64,000 nt of DNA from Pseudomonas parafulva (GTDB lineage: Bacteria > Pseudomonadota > Gammaproteobacteria > Pseudomonadales > Pseudomonadaceae), in assembly GCF_002021815.1 (NCBI RefSeq), contig NZ_CP019952.1:2325001-2389000 (forward strand). The letters run 5' to 3'. The position numbers were made by a program, and so were the translations under genes. This document shows positions 7,949 to 17,031 of this stretch, one piece after another; position 1 is the first letter of the stretch; each line of letters begins with the position of its first letter. The notes below the pieces were generated by a model. It searched no databases, had not been told where the DNA came from, and was given only the letters and a program-made list of their open reading frames with translations.

Positions 7949-10900
7949 TCAGTTCCGCTCTGGTGGTTTGGGCATGGTCTCCAAAGTGGCAATCAGGTCT
8001 TGCAGCAGCACTTGCAGGGTGCCCTGGAGTACGCGACGCAAGTCGTCTACAGGACCACCTGCTGCAAGCGCCTGCTCGAGCGCTTCGCAGTCGGCAACCA
8101 GGTGACGTACCTTGAGCATTTTGGCCCCACCCTTGATACGGTGAGCCAACGCCTTGAGTGCGCCATCCGAGGCTCGCCCGTCAAGCGTACGCAGCGTTGC
8201 AAGGTCTTCGGCCACGCTTTGCGACAACTGCTCGATCAGATGCCGGATCAAATCGTCGTCGTCGCGGGTCAAGTGACGTAATTCGGCCAGGTTCAAGCCA
8301 ACGGGCCGGGCAGGTGCAGGGGCTGCTTGCGGCTTGCCAGCCAACTGGGGCAGGTGTGCTTTGAGGCCGTGCAGGCCGATAGGCTTGAACAGGCAGTCAT
8401 TCATTCCGCTGGCCAGGCATCGCTCCCGCTCCTCGGCCTGGGCATTGGCGGTCACCCCTAGAATCGTTACGGGCGACAATCCTTGCCGGCGTTCTTGAGC
8501 ACGGATACGGCGAGCCAGTTCGTGACCGTCCATCACAGGCATGCTGCAGTCGGTGATCACCACGTCAAAGTGCGCTTCACGCCACAGTTGCAGCGCGATT
8601 TCGCCGTTCTGCGCCTGGGCCACCTGATGCCCCAGTGCGCGCAACTGGCGGTCAAGCAACAGCAGGTTGGCCGGATAGTCGTCCACGACCAGAATGTTCA
8701 TCGTGCAAACGTCAAGGTCCGTGGCTGCGTCCTGCTTGTCGGCACTGAACTCAGGGGCGCACTGGGGCAGGGCCATCACGATCTGTACCTTGGTGCCCAC
8801 GCCTTCGACACTTTGCAGCGTCAGCGTACCGCCCATGAGCTCGGCAAGAGCCCGGCTAATGACAAGACCCAGCCCGGTGCCCTGGCGCGCACGGGGCCCG
8901 TCGACCTGAACGAACGCATTGAACAGACGCGCCTGGTCCGCAGGACTTATGCCAATACCCGAGTCGCGGACACAAAGCTCGACGCACTGGCGTTCTCCTT
9001 GCAACGACGTGTGCATCGAGGTGTGGACTTCACCACGGTCGGTGAACTTGATCGCATTGCTGATCAGGTTCGACAGCACCTGCTTCAGGCGCGCAGCATC
9101 TACCTGAACCCACACAGGTTCGGTGGGTAGGTCACAGGCAAGCTCAAGGCCCTTGGCCCTCGCATTGCCCTCGAAGACGCGAACGGTAGCGCGCACCAGG
9201 TCCACCAGGTCGGTGGGGGTCGGCTGCAAACTGATGTGGCCTGATTCGATCCTGGAAATATCAAGAATATCGCCTATCAGCGCTAGTAGACCCAGTGCTG
9301 ACTCATGCGCGGTCTCGAGCATGTGGGTATCGCATCGACCGTCGCGACTGTCCTCGAGCGCCAATTCCAACAAGCCGATCACGGCATTCATGGGGGTGCG
9401 TATCTCGTGGCTCATGGTGGTCAGGAACGTACTCTTCATGAGGCTGGCCTGCTCGGCTTCATCCTTGGCATGGCGAAGCTGCTCCAGCAAGCCACGACTC
9501 AGCGCCAGTTGTGTCTGCAGGGCGCGCTCGGCTTCGACTCGCTTCTGGATCAGTTTGCGCAGGTAGCTGTTCCAGAAGACGACACCTGCGATCAGCAACG
9601 CCGCAAGGACCAACACCTGTAGTGCCAGTTCTCGGTAGTTGCGCCATGGGCTGTCGCTGACCACGGTGCTGGTCCTCCAGCGATTGATCAACTGCTCGAG
9701 TTCTTCGGGCGCTATGCTCAGTAAGGCTTTGTCCAGGATCGATTGCAATTGTGGCTGATCGGCCGCGACGGCAAACGCCGCAACGGCCGGATCTTCGTCA
9801 AGAATGCTTGCGATCTGGAGTCGGTTCTTGAAGACGTGACTGATGTAGTACGCTGCATTGATATGGCTGCTCAAAGCGGCATCGACACTGCGATTGACCA
9901 CAGCCTCCATCAGGTCCAGGGGGTTGTCGACTTCGACAAGCCGGGCCTGGGGGTAGCGCTGTTGCAGCATGGCGCGCTGCGGAGAGCTGCGAATCAACGC
10001 GATTCGTTGCGGTTCAAAGCGCTGGCTACCGGCCTGCAACGGGTAATCGGCGCGGGTAACGAGCACACGCGGGCTGATCAGGTAGGGCCGTGTAAAGCGC
10101 ACGTGCTTGGACCGTTCGGCGCCGTAACCCAACGCGCCGATCATCATTGCGTCGCCTTGGCCCAGGCGGTCGATCATGGACTGGGCGGACTCGGCTTGCC
10201 TGATATGAAATTGCAGCCCGGTCCTGAGGGTAATTTGTTTGAGCAGGTCCAGGGTTATGCCACTGGGCCGCTGCTGGTCATCGTAGAACGTCAAGGGCGC
10301 CAAGGCCGGATTGATCAACACGTCTACGACCGGGTGAGCCGTGATCCAGGCTTGCTCCTCGTCGGTCAGTACACTCAGGTGGCGCTGTAACAAAAGACTG
10401 GTGTTGCTGTTGCTCCAGCGCTTGAGAATGGCCAGGCGCTCGCTTTCGCCAATCCGGCGCAGTGCTTTGTCGAGCAGTTGACGCAGTGCATCGTTATCGC
10501 GTGCCACTGCAAAGGCAAACGCCTCAGGAACAATCGGTGAGAAGTGATCGATCCGCAGTGCGCCTTTGAATGTCTTGCCAATCAGATAGTCCGTGCTGAT
10601 AGCATCGCCCAGGTAGGCGTCGGCTTCGCCCATTGCCACGGCGGCCAGACCCGCCTGGGTAGAGCGATATAAAATCAGTTGCGCTGCCGGATAAAGGGCG
10701 CGGGCACGATTGGCCGGCAGATAATGGTCAACCATGGCCAGACGCAGCCCTGCAAGGTCGTGGGCAGGTGCAAGGCGCTGGCCTTCCCGGGTCACGATCA
10801 CCGGCAGGTCATCGGCATACGCTGTAGTCAAGCTCAACCCGGCGTCTGCAGCCTCAAAGCTGTTGGAGCTGCCCAGCACGTCCACACGTCCTTCATGCAG

Positions 10901-11236
10901 CGCCTCTATGGCCTGATAGCGGCTATCGAAACGTTTGACTTCAACGGCTATACCCAACAAATCTGCAATGATGCCGACGTAATCTGCCGTCAGGCCTTCG
11001 TAGTCATTGGGACTGACATTGATATCGAATGGCGGATAGTCGGGCCGGGAAGTGCCCAACACCAAGCGCTTGCGGGCGTCCAGCCACTGGCGCTCGGCCG
11101 TTTGCAGCTTCAAAGGCTGCGTGGCACTTACTGAACGGGCCAGCAAACTGCGCGTCTCGCTGGCCAGCGACTGCGCGACGGCGCACGCCAGCACCATCAG
11201 CAGGACGGTGCTCGCCAGCACGCGTTTGATCGTCAT
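7949..11236 (-). CDS. Hybrid sensor histidine kinase with two periplasmic solute-binding domains (BvgS/EvgS-like)
   Basis: A 1095-aa unorthodox kinase. Order: signal peptide (1-25), two SBP_bac_3 modules (about 50-275 and 295-515), one TM (about 530-550), a coiled linker, HisKA with the phospho-acceptor in MSHEIRTPMN (His near 609), HATPase with DSGIGIS and GTGLGL, a receiver with VITDCSMPVMDG (Asp near 895), and an HPt domain with LAHRIKGGAK (His near 1031). This is a complete four-step phosphorelay whose output is presumably the LuxR-type regulator immediately upstream. The tandem Venus-flytrap sensor is the BvgS/EvgS/RocS1 type. The signal is unknown. The gene starts 7 bp after the regulator stop. 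Confidence 0.92.
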   Translation of the reverse strand: MTIKRVLASTVLLMVLACAVAQSLASETRSLLARSVSATQPLKLQTAERQWLDARKRLVLGTSRPDYPPFDINVSPNDYEGLTADYVGIIADLLGIAVEVKRFDSRYQAIEALHEGRVDVLGSSNSFEAADAGLSLTTAYADDLPVIVTREGQRLAPAHDLAGLRLAMVDHYLPANRARALYPAAQLILYRSTQAGLAAVAMGEADAYLGDAISTDYLIGKTFKGALRIDHFSPIVPEAFAFAVARDNDALRQLLDKALRRIGESERLAILKRWSNSNTSLLLQRHLSVLTDEEQAWITAHPVVDVLINPALAPLTFYDDQQRPSGITLDLLKQITLRTGLQFHIRQAESAQSMIDRLGQGDAMMIGALGYGAERSKHVRFTRPYLISPRVLVTRADYPLQAGSQRFEPQRIALIRSSPQRAMLQQRYPQARLVEVDNPLDLMEAVVNRSVDAALSSHINAAYYISHVFKNRLQIASILDEDPAVAAFAVAADQPQLQSILDKALLSIAPEELEQLINRWRTSTVVSDSPWRNYRELALQVLVLAALLIAGVVFWNSYLRKLIQKRVEAERALQTQLALSRGLLEQLRHAKDEAEQASLMKSTFLTTMSHEIRTPMNAVIGLLELALEDSRDGRCDTHMLETAHESALGLLALIGDILDISRIESGHISLQPTPTDLVDLVRATVRVFEGNARAKGLELACDLPTEPVWVQVDAARLKQVLSNLISNAIKFTDRGEVHTSMHTSLQGERQCVELCVRDSGIGISPADQARLFNAFVQVDGPRARQGTGLGLVISRALAELMGGTLTLQSVEGVGTKVQIVMALPQCAPEFSADKQDAATDLDVCTMNILVVDDYPANLLLLDRQLRALGHQVAQAQNGEIALQLWREAHFDVVITDCSMPVMDGHELARRIRAQERRQGLSPVTILGVTANAQAEERERCLASGMNDCLFKPIGLHGLKAHLPQLAGKPQAAPAPARPVGLNLAELRHLTRDDDDLIRHLIEQLSQSVAEDLATLRTLDGRASDGALKALAHRIKGGAKMLKVRHLVADCEALEQALAAGGPVDDLRRVLQGTLQVLLQDLIATLETMPKPPERN

Positions 11237-11243
11237 GCGCCGC

Positions 11244-11858
11244 TCAGTAGACGTGGTTACGCTTGGCGAGATCGACCATCTCCACCAGTGACTCGGTCTT
11301 GAGTTTTTCCATGATCCGGCCGCGGTAGGTGCTGATGGTTTTGGCGCTGAGGTTCATGCAGCTGCCGATGTTCTTGTTGCTTTCTCCACGTGTCAGGCGC
11401 CTGAGGACTTCCATTTCGCGGTTGGAAAGGCTCGCCAAGCGCACCGGCTCGCTTTCCAGCGAATTGCTGTTGACCGACATCTGCGGGAACGTCGAATAGC
11501 CTTTTACCAGGGCCTTGAGCGCGAACAGCAAGGCTTCGTGATCTTCCTCCTTGGTCACGAATGCGCCGATGCCTGCGTCCAGACAGCGGCGTACATACAA
11601 GTCTGTTGCCTGGCCGGTGAGGACCATGATTTTGGGCACCTGATCGAGCGATTGCAGGCGCTTGATGACTTCCATGCCGTCCAGCCCAGGCAAACCGATG
11701 TCCAGAATCACCACGTCCGGTTTCAGCTCGCGTGCCATTTGCGCGACTTCACTGCCATTGCCCACTTCTGCGATCACATTGAAACGTTCATGTTCGAGCA
11801 GCATGCGCAAAGATAAGCGGACGATGGGGTGGTCCTCCACGATCAGCACGTTGGTCAT
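11244..11858 (-). CDS. LuxR/NarL-type response regulator (BvgA/EvgA-like)
   Basis: A 204-aa regulator. The receiver domain (residues 1-120) has the acidic pair in IVEDHP, the phospho-acceptor Asp in VVILDIGLPG and the conserved Thr/Lys region. The C-terminal LuxR helix-turn-helix is at about 140-200 (LSNREMEVLRRLTRGESNKNIG). It is the first gene of a two-gene operon with the BvgS-like kinase, 7 bp apart, so the pair is very likely cognate. The regulon cannot be told from the sequence. The 220 bp upstream, to 12078, hold no gene. Confidence 0.92.
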   Translation of the reverse strand: MTNVLIVEDHPIVRLSLRMLLEHERFNVIAEVGNGSEVAQMARELKPDVVILDIGLPGLDGMEVIKRLQSLDQVPKIMVLTGQATDLYVRRCLDAGIGAFVTKEEDHEALLFALKALVKGYSTFPQMSVNSNSLESEPVRLASLSNREMEVLRRLTRGESNKNIGSCMNLSAKTISTYRGRIMEKLKTESLVEMVDLAKRNHVY

Positions 11859-12078
11859 TAGGAAAACTCCTGTTCAGATGTGGTCCAGCTCCTGAGGTAC
11901 TCAGGAATACTTCTGTAAGCGGGTTGTCAGAAGCGCAGCACGATACGACCATTACCGAACTTTAGTAATGCCGAGTATATGAGGTGTTGAATTACCCTCA
12001 AGGGGCTGTTGAAAATTCCTACAAAAAGGAGGCCGATTCAGCGGCGTTTGGCCTATTGTTGGCCGCCGAACCGTAAGA

Positions 12079-12321
12079 TCAGCTACACGCTGTGTGTACT
12101 TTACTTACGCGTGCTGACGATGCAGGGTGCTCAACCAAAGATTTGCCAATCCGCGCGGGTCGAGCTGCAAGCATCCCCTGGCAGTTGGGGCATCGACCTT
12201 GCAAACGTTCCTGCGCACACCCTCGGCAAAAGGTGCACTCGAAGGAGCAGATGAAGGCATCGAGGCTGTCACCGGGCAGGGCGGCGTCACAGCACTCGCA
12301 GTTGGGGCGCAATTCCAGCAT
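12079..12321 (-). CDS. DUF1272-family small cysteine-rich protein
   Basis: An 80-aa protein starting MLELRPNCECC. The cysteine pattern CECC, CSFECTFCRGC and GRCPNC probably binds zinc, in keeping with the DUF1272 family. The ATG at 12321 is preferred over an upstream in-frame ATG because AGGA lies 9 nt upstream and family members begin MLxLRPNCE. It follows cobM on the same strand. Function unknown. Confidence 0.85.
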   Translation of the reverse strand: MLELRPNCECCDAALPGDSLDAFICSFECTFCRGCAQERLQGRCPNCQGMLAARPARIGKSLVEHPASSARVSKVHTACS

Positions 12322-12384
12322 AAGCGTGATTCCTGTCGGGACTGTCTGCACGCAGTGTGTTCCGGACCGGAACTGGCTGGCAAG

Positions 12385-13131
12385 CTAGACGCGGTAAAGG
12401 TGCGCATGCCCCGCACGGTAAAGGGCCGATTCGGCGAATGGCGTGTCGCCCAGTACTCGGCCCACCAGAATCAACGCGGTGCGGCGATAACCTTTGACAG
12501 TGGCGCGCTCGACGATGTCGTCCAGTGTGCCTCGCACCCAATTCTGGTCCGGCCAAGTGGCGCGGTAGACCACGGCAACGGGGCAGTCGCCACCGTAGTG
12601 AGGCAGTAGCTGTTCGACGATGCGTGCCAGGTGCTTGACCCCCAGGTGAATGGCTAGCGTCGTGCCATGGCGCGCAAGCGCCTCCAGCTGCTCGCCGGCT
12701 GGCATGGGCGAGCTGTCTGCGAAGCGGGTCAGGATCACGCTCTGGGCGACGTCGGGCAAGGTCAGTTCGCATCCCAGTAACGCGGCGCTGGCAGCCACGG
12801 CGGTGACGCCTGGCACAATCTGATAGTCGATGCCAAGACGCTGCAGATGGCGGATCTGTTCACCGATGGCGCCATAAAGGCTCGGATCACCGCTGTGCAC
12901 ACGCGCGACATCCTTGCCCTGCGCATGGGCGCACTCGATGGCATCGATGATCTGCTCGAGGTGCAGCTCTGCGCTGTTGATCAGGGTATCGGCGCAGTGG
13001 CCTTCCAGAACGGCAAGGGGGACCAGAGAGCCGGCATAGATGATGACAGGGCAGGTGCGAATCAGGCGCTGCCCCTTGACCGTGATCAGCTCGGGGTCGC
13101 CGGGGCCGGCGCCGATGAAGTAAACCGTCAT
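12385..13131 (-). CDS. cobM: Precorrin-4 C11-methyltransferase
   Basis: A 248-aa SAM-dependent methyltransferase of the tetrapyrrole methylase family, acting in the aerobic cobalamin pathway at C-11 of precorrin-4. The N-terminal MTVYFIGAGPGDPELITVKG is the family signature, and the GDPSLYGAIGEQ and IVPGVTAVAASAALLG motifs follow. The usual length is about 250 aa. The ATG at 13131 is chosen because the signature starts there. An open extension upstream has no family similarity. It is the last gene of the B12-riboswitch unit cbtB-cbtA-cobE-cobM. Confidence 0.95.
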   Translation of the reverse strand: MTVYFIGAGPGDPELITVKGQRLIRTCPVIIYAGSLVPLAVLEGHCADTLINSAELHLEQIIDAIECAHAQGKDVARVHSGDPSLYGAIGEQIRHLQRLGIDYQIVPGVTAVAASAALLGCELTLPDVAQSVILTRFADSSPMPAGEQLEALARHGTTLAIHLGVKHLARIVEQLLPHYGGDCPVAVVYRATWPDQNWVRGTLDDIVERATVKGYRRTALILVGRVLGDTPFAESALYRAGHAHLYRV

Positions 13132-13165
13132 GGTATTCCTGAATGATTGACAAGGGTGAGCGGGA

Positions 13166-13552
13166 TCAGTGAGCGATGGCCAGGGTCGCAGGGCCCAGCG
13201 TTCGACGCGTGACCAGCAGTTGCGGGTCGCCATTGTACTGGTCAGCCATGGCCAGCGCTGCACTCTCTGCCACGCCCCAGCACCCGCTGTGCGCATAGGC
13301 GACGGCTGAGCGATGGCTCAGATGCGTTTCGAAGCGATTCAAGTGCGGTGCAGGGTAGAACACCAAGGGCAGCGCCAGGTGGCTGGCCAGTGCATGCAGC
13401 CCTGGCTCGTGCGCCTTGAGATCGATGCTGGCGATACCGTGAAGGTGCGCAGGGTCCAGGCCTCGCTGGGCGAGGCCTTGTTCGAGCAAGGTCAACAAGC
13501 TGTCCATCGGGCAACCCCTGCGGCAGCCAAACCCTACGTAGAACGGCTTCAC
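13166..13552 (-). CDS. cobE: Cobalamin biosynthesis protein CobE (CbiG C-terminal-like)
   Basis: A 128-aa protein matching CobE / the C-terminal domain of CbiG: GFGCRRGCPMDSLLTLLEQ at the N-terminus and SGCWGVAESAALAMA near residues 90-105. It binds or delivers corrin intermediates in the aerobic pathway. It overlaps the end of cbtA by 4 bp and precedes cobM by 34 bp, so the three are translated from one message. Confidence 0.9.
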   Translation of the reverse strand: MKPFYVGFGCRRGCPMDSLLTLLEQGLAQRGLDPAHLHGIASIDLKAHEPGLHALASHLALPLVFYPAPHLNRFETHLSHRSAVAYAHSGCWGVAESAALAMADQYNGDPQLLVTRRTLGPATLAIAH

Positions 13553-14241
13553 TCTGGTCGGCTGAAGCGGCGATACAGCGCTGCGCTGATCAGGCCAAGG
13601 GCAAGCCAGAATGCTGCATTGGTGAGCCAGGACGCCAGCTGGAACTGAGTCTCCAGCGCCGCTGGAGCCAAACTCTGGTGCACTTCAGGCTGAGGAGCAC
13701 CCATCACGTGCGGCAGCAGCAGGACAATGACGCCCACCCCCTTCAAGGCCCAGTGGCGGGCAAATACCAGCAGTGCCAGGCCCACGGCCGTGGCACCCGC
13801 GGCGCCAGCCCACCAGACCTGGCGTTGCGCCAAGTCCGCCGCAGCGGTGCCCGGCAGCTCCGGCGGCAGCCCGAGCGTGGGCGCCAGGCAGAACACGGCG
13901 AAACCGGCCAGGCCCCAGGCAGCACCACTGGCCGTGGTGCGCGGTTGGCGCAGGCTGTACAAGCCAGCCAGTATCAAAGCGAACCCCACCGCCACGACCA
14001 GGTTGCCGCCGGTGGTCGAGAGCGTGCGCTGCCAACCCTCTTCGGGTGACCAGGCCTCGTCACTGTGCTCATGGGCAGCCTCGGTATCTTGGGCATGGGC
14101 ATGGGCATGTGCCGGGGCCGATGCCTCGTATGTCTCCGCTTCCAGGATCAGCGGGCTGACCCACAAACTTTGCAGCACGGTCAGCAGCAGTGCCGCCAGC
14201 AGTCCGCTGAAGCCCGCCGTACGGGCAATGTGCGTGATCAT
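13549..14241 (-). CDS. cbtA: Cobalt transporter subunit CbtA
   Basis: A 230-aa membrane protein with about five to six hydrophobic segments and a His-rich first loop (HAHAHAQDTEAAHEH) likely to bind cobalt. It is CbtA, the B12-regulated cobalt transporter described in proteobacteria. A GTG three codons upstream, immediately after the cbtB stop (TGAGTG), is an alternative start. I use the ATG at 14241. The 3' end overlaps cobE by 4 bp. Confidence 0.9.
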   Translation of the reverse strand: MITHIARTAGFSGLLAALLLTVLQSLWVSPLILEAETYEASAPAHAHAHAQDTEAAHEHSDEAWSPEEGWQRTLSTTGGNLVVAVGFALILAGLYSLRQPRTTASGAAWGLAGFAVFCLAPTLGLPPELPGTAAADLAQRQVWWAGAAGATAVGLALLVFARHWALKGVGVIVLLLPHVMGAPQPEVHQSLAPAALETQFQLASWLTNAAFWLALGLISAALYRRFSRPE

Positions 14242-14250
14242 GGGTGGCAC

Positions 14251-14442
14251 TCAGTGGCAGGGGAAGGCGGCGCTGTGACGGGTGTCATGCGCAGCGTTGT
14301 GAACAGCTTCGATGTGCGAGAAGCCGGCAAAGTAGACCAGGCACAAGCCCAGCAGGCTGGCGCTCACAGCGACGACAATGCGTTGGCTGAGAGATACGGG
14401 GGCAACGATACTGGTAACGTGCGGACGGGTTGTGACGGGCAT
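14251..14442 (-). CDS. cbtB: Cobalt transporter subunit CbtB
   Basis: A 63-aa single-TM protein (LVYFAGF region) ending in the His motif HDTRHSAAFPCH, the hallmark of CbtB, the small partner of CbtA. AGGAAGG lies 7 nt before the ATG. It is the first gene behind the cobalamin riboswitch. An in-frame upstream extension is rejected because it would run through the riboswitch. Confidence 0.92.
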   Translation of the reverse strand: MPVTTRPHVTSIVAPVSLSQRIVVAVSASLLGLCLVYFAGFSHIEAVHNAAHDTRHSAAFPCH

Positions 14443-14540
14443 TGGCGCCTTCCTCTGCGTGTTGGGGACGGGCAGGCGCGGCAGCTGCAGGCGATACCTG
14501 CAGGAATGCGACAGCGCCCGCCCACCGCGGGGTGTTGATG

Positions 14541-14735
14541 GACGCCAGGCCGGTCTCCGGGCTTGCGAGGAGGAGTGTATCTCCTGGGCAGCGTCACCTT
14601 CCCATGCCGAATCTCCTGGCACAGTGGTAAAGACGCCTCACTCGCTTACCGTTGCGGGGGCAGCACCGGAATAGTCAAAGCCTGCCTGACAGGCCTGCGA
14701 CGCACCGATTTCCCGTTTCACCCTCTTGGGGCACC
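14541..14735 (-). promoter_or_regulatory. Cobalamin (B12) riboswitch
   Basis: Read on the minus strand, the conserved blocks appear in order: GGTGCCCC...GGGTGAAACGGGAA, GGTGCTGCCCCCGCAACGGT, GCATGGGAAGGTGACG and AAGCCCGGAGACCGGCCTGG. These are the class-I cobalamin riboswitch core. It lies about 100 bp upstream of cbtB and would lower cobalt import and cobE/cobM expression when adenosylcobalamin is abundant. Confidence 0.95.
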
Positions 14736-14807
14736 TGACGCAATGCGATAGAGAAGCACGAGCGCTGCGCTGCGTCAAATGCACAGGCGAGGCGGGTAAG
14801 CGCTCGA

Positions 14808-15287
14808 TCATTGCTGAGCGAAGGCGATTAGCCGCTCGCCATCGAGCCGATACCGTAGCCACTCGTTCTGCGGTTGCGCCCCTAGTGCGTCATAAAACCC
14901 AATGGCCGGCTCGTTCCAATCCAGCACACTCCATTCCAGACGGCCGCAGCCTTGGGCAACCGCCTGCTTGGCAATGTGCCTGAGCAACTGACGTCCGGCG
15001 CCATCGCCACGGTCGTTTGGGGTGATGTAGAGGTCTTCCAGGTAGATGCCATTGCGCCCAAGCCAGGTCGAGTAACTGTAGAAGTAAATGGCAAAACCAA
15101 TCGCACGGCCCTCACGTTCGGCCATCAGGCAATGAACGGTGCTGCCTGCGTCGAACAGGCTGCGCTCGATGTCCTGGGGAGTGGCCAGCACTTCGTCGCG
15201 GGCGCGCTCGTACTCGGCCAATTCGGTAATGAAATCCAGAATCTGTTGGGCGTCAGTGCGTAGGGCAGGGCGAATTACAAGACTCAT
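14808..15287 (-). CDS. GNAT acetyltransferase, diamine/thialysine acetyltransferase-like
   Basis: A 159-aa GNAT protein. The N-terminal IRPALRTDAQQILDFITELAEYE and central IYLEDLYITPNDRGDGAGRQL (acetyl-CoA pyrophosphate loop) resemble the SSAT/thialysine N-acetyltransferase branch. The LEWSVLDWNEPAIGFYDALGA motif is typical of that group. The substrate, a polyamine or lysine analogue, is inferred. It stands alone upstream of the riboswitch and is divergent from the LysE-type exporter. Confidence 0.85.
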   Translation of the reverse strand: MSLVIRPALRTDAQQILDFITELAEYERARDEVLATPQDIERSLFDAGSTVHCLMAEREGRAIGFAIYFYSYSTWLGRNGIYLEDLYITPNDRGDGAGRQLLRHIAKQAVAQGCGRLEWSVLDWNEPAIGFYDALGAQPQNEWLRYRLDGERLIAFAQQ

Positions 15288-15421
15288 CGAACGCTTATCC
15301 TTTATCGGCTGCGAGTGGTACAGCTATGTGTATCTGCAAAATTCTCTGTATCTGTACTGCAAGGGTGAAGCGTGCACTGGGCTAGTGTGAACCCTTTCCT
15401 GAACCCAGTGGAATACCCGTC

Positions 15422-16045
15422 ATGCTCGCCTCGCTCGACCTGCTGATCGCCTTCGTCCTGTTCGCATTCGTTTCTTCCATCACTCCTGGGCCCAACAACA
15501 CCATGCTATTGGCTTCGGGCGTGAATTTCGGTGTGCGCCGCTCGGTGCCACATGCGCTGGGCGTCAGCGTAGGGTTCATGGTCATGGTGCTTGCCGTCGG
15601 CCTGGGCCTGGGAGAGGTGTTCAAGGCCTGGCCTGCGCTCTACACCGTACTGCGCTATGCCGGAGCGGGCTATCTGCTTTACCTGGCTTGGAAAATCGCC
15701 ACCTCAGGGCCGGTTGGCACCGCTTCTGCGGCAGAGCCCAAGCCTATTGGCTTCTGGGCTGCGGCTGCTTTCCAATGGGTCAACCCGAAGGCCTGGGTCA
15801 TGGCCATCGGCGCAATAACCACCTATACCCCGGCGCAAGGCTACGTCGCGAACGTGGTGGTCATCTCCGCCTTGTTCGCTTTGGTGAACCTGCCCAGCGT
15901 GGGGGTATGGGTCATGTTCGGCAGTGCGCTGCGCGGTCTGCTGCAGAACCCGCGCTGGCTGATGCTGTTCAATGTCCTGATGGCTGCACTGCTGGTCATT
16001 TCTCTCTACCCGCTGCTGTTTGTAGAATCGGCGTTTCACCCTTGA
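15422..16045 (+). CDS. LysE/RhtB-family amino-acid exporter
   Basis: A 207-aa inner-membrane protein with six hydrophobic segments. It carries the LysE family N-terminal motif SITPGPNNTMLLASG (residues 20-34) and the FQWVNPKAWVMAIGA motif. It probably exports a small amino acid or metabolite. It ends within 25 bp of the next hydrolase gene, so both may be co-transcribed. Confidence 0.9.
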   Translation: MLASLDLLIAFVLFAFVSSITPGPNNTMLLASGVNFGVRRSVPHALGVSVGFMVMVLAVGLGLGEVFKAWPALYTVLRYAGAGYLLYLAWKIATSGPVGTASAAEPKPIGFWAAAAFQWVNPKAWVMAIGAITTYTPAQGYVANVVVISALFALVNLPSVGVWVMFGSALRGLLQNPRWLMLFNVLMAALLVISLYPLLFVESAFHP

Positions 16046-16065
16046 TGCAGAAGGCAGCGCCCATC

Positions 16066-16986
16066 ATGCAACTGACACCGTGGTCCCACGACTGTAGCGA
16101 AGGGTTCACCCTGCGCGGCTGGCGCAGCGAGCCTACAGGGCGACCCCTGCTGCACGTTCTGCACGGCAACGGGTTCTGCTCGCTGGCCTATCAACCGTTG
16201 CTGATGCACCTGGGGCTGCACTTCGATCTTTGGCTCAGCGACGTCCAGGGGCATGGGGACAGTGACCACGGCGGCCCATTCCGTGGCTGGAACCGCACGG
16301 CCGCGCTGGCCGCCGAAGCCTTCAGCGCACACGTGGCTGAGTATGGCAACGTACCCCGGCTTGCCATCGGTCATAGCTTCGGTGGAGTGCTCACCGGGTT
16401 GCTGCTGGCCAATGAGCAGCAGCTGTTCGAGCGCGCGGTGCTACTCGACCCGGTGATCTTCAGCCGGCGCATGCTGTTTTCGATGAAGCTGGCCGCCTGC
16501 TTCGGGTTGAATCGGCACCATGCGCTGGCGCGCAAAACGGCCGGCAGGCGCAGCACCTGGCCGGACCGCCCCTCAGCCATGACTTCCTTGCAAGGGCGGG
16601 GCATTTTCAAAGGCTGGACCGACGCGGCATTGCAGGCCTACGTGGCGCACGCGATCGCCGAAGGCGAAGGGGGTGTAATACTCAAGTGCCGTCCAAGCCG
16701 CGAAGTGGACATTTTCAGTAGCTATCCGTCCCACCTGTGGTCGAGCCTGGCGCGTATCAGCGTGCCGACGCGTGTGGTGTACGGCAGCCAGACCTACCCT
16801 TATGTACAGGCCTCGGCGATACGGCTGGCAGCGCTCAACCCTCATGTCAGTGCGCAGCAGGTCGCTGGCGGACACTGTTTCATGCAGGAAAATCCTGAGG
16901 CTGCGGCGCAGGAGGTGCTGGCTTTCCTCCGATCCAGCGTCCTACCCATAGAACACGCTGGGCCGTTCCAGGTAGCTAGCCCGTGA
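16066..16986 (+). CDS. Alpha/beta hydrolase
   Basis: A 306-aa alpha/beta-hydrolase. HGNGFCS gives the oxyanion-hole HGxG, GHSFGG is the nucleophile elbow (Ser near residue 105), and a late VAGGHCFMQENP supplies the catalytic His. The substrate is not evident. I take the ATG at 16066. Another ATG at 16045 overlaps the exporter stop (TTGATG) and would add seven residues. Neither has a strong ribosome binding site. Confidence 0.85.
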   Translation: MQLTPWSHDCSEGFTLRGWRSEPTGRPLLHVLHGNGFCSLAYQPLLMHLGLHFDLWLSDVQGHGDSDHGGPFRGWNRTAALAAEAFSAHVAEYGNVPRLAIGHSFGGVLTGLLLANEQQLFERAVLLDPVIFSRRMLFSMKLAACFGLNRHHALARKTAGRRSTWPDRPSAMTSLQGRGIFKGWTDAALQAYVAHAIAEGEGGVILKCRPSREVDIFSSYPSHLWSSLARISVPTRVVYGSQTYPYVQASAIRLAALNPHVSAQQVAGGHCFMQENPEAAAQEVLAFLRSSVLPIEHAGPFQVASP

Positions 16987-17031
16987 GTCGATGCAACGTT
17001 ATCGTGGCACCCGCACGTTGAGGAGCGCACG

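Noticed and set aside
13132-13296. N-terminal extension of cobM by about 55 codons
   Set aside because: The methylase signature starts at the ATG 13131. The extension overlaps cobE and lacks similarity.
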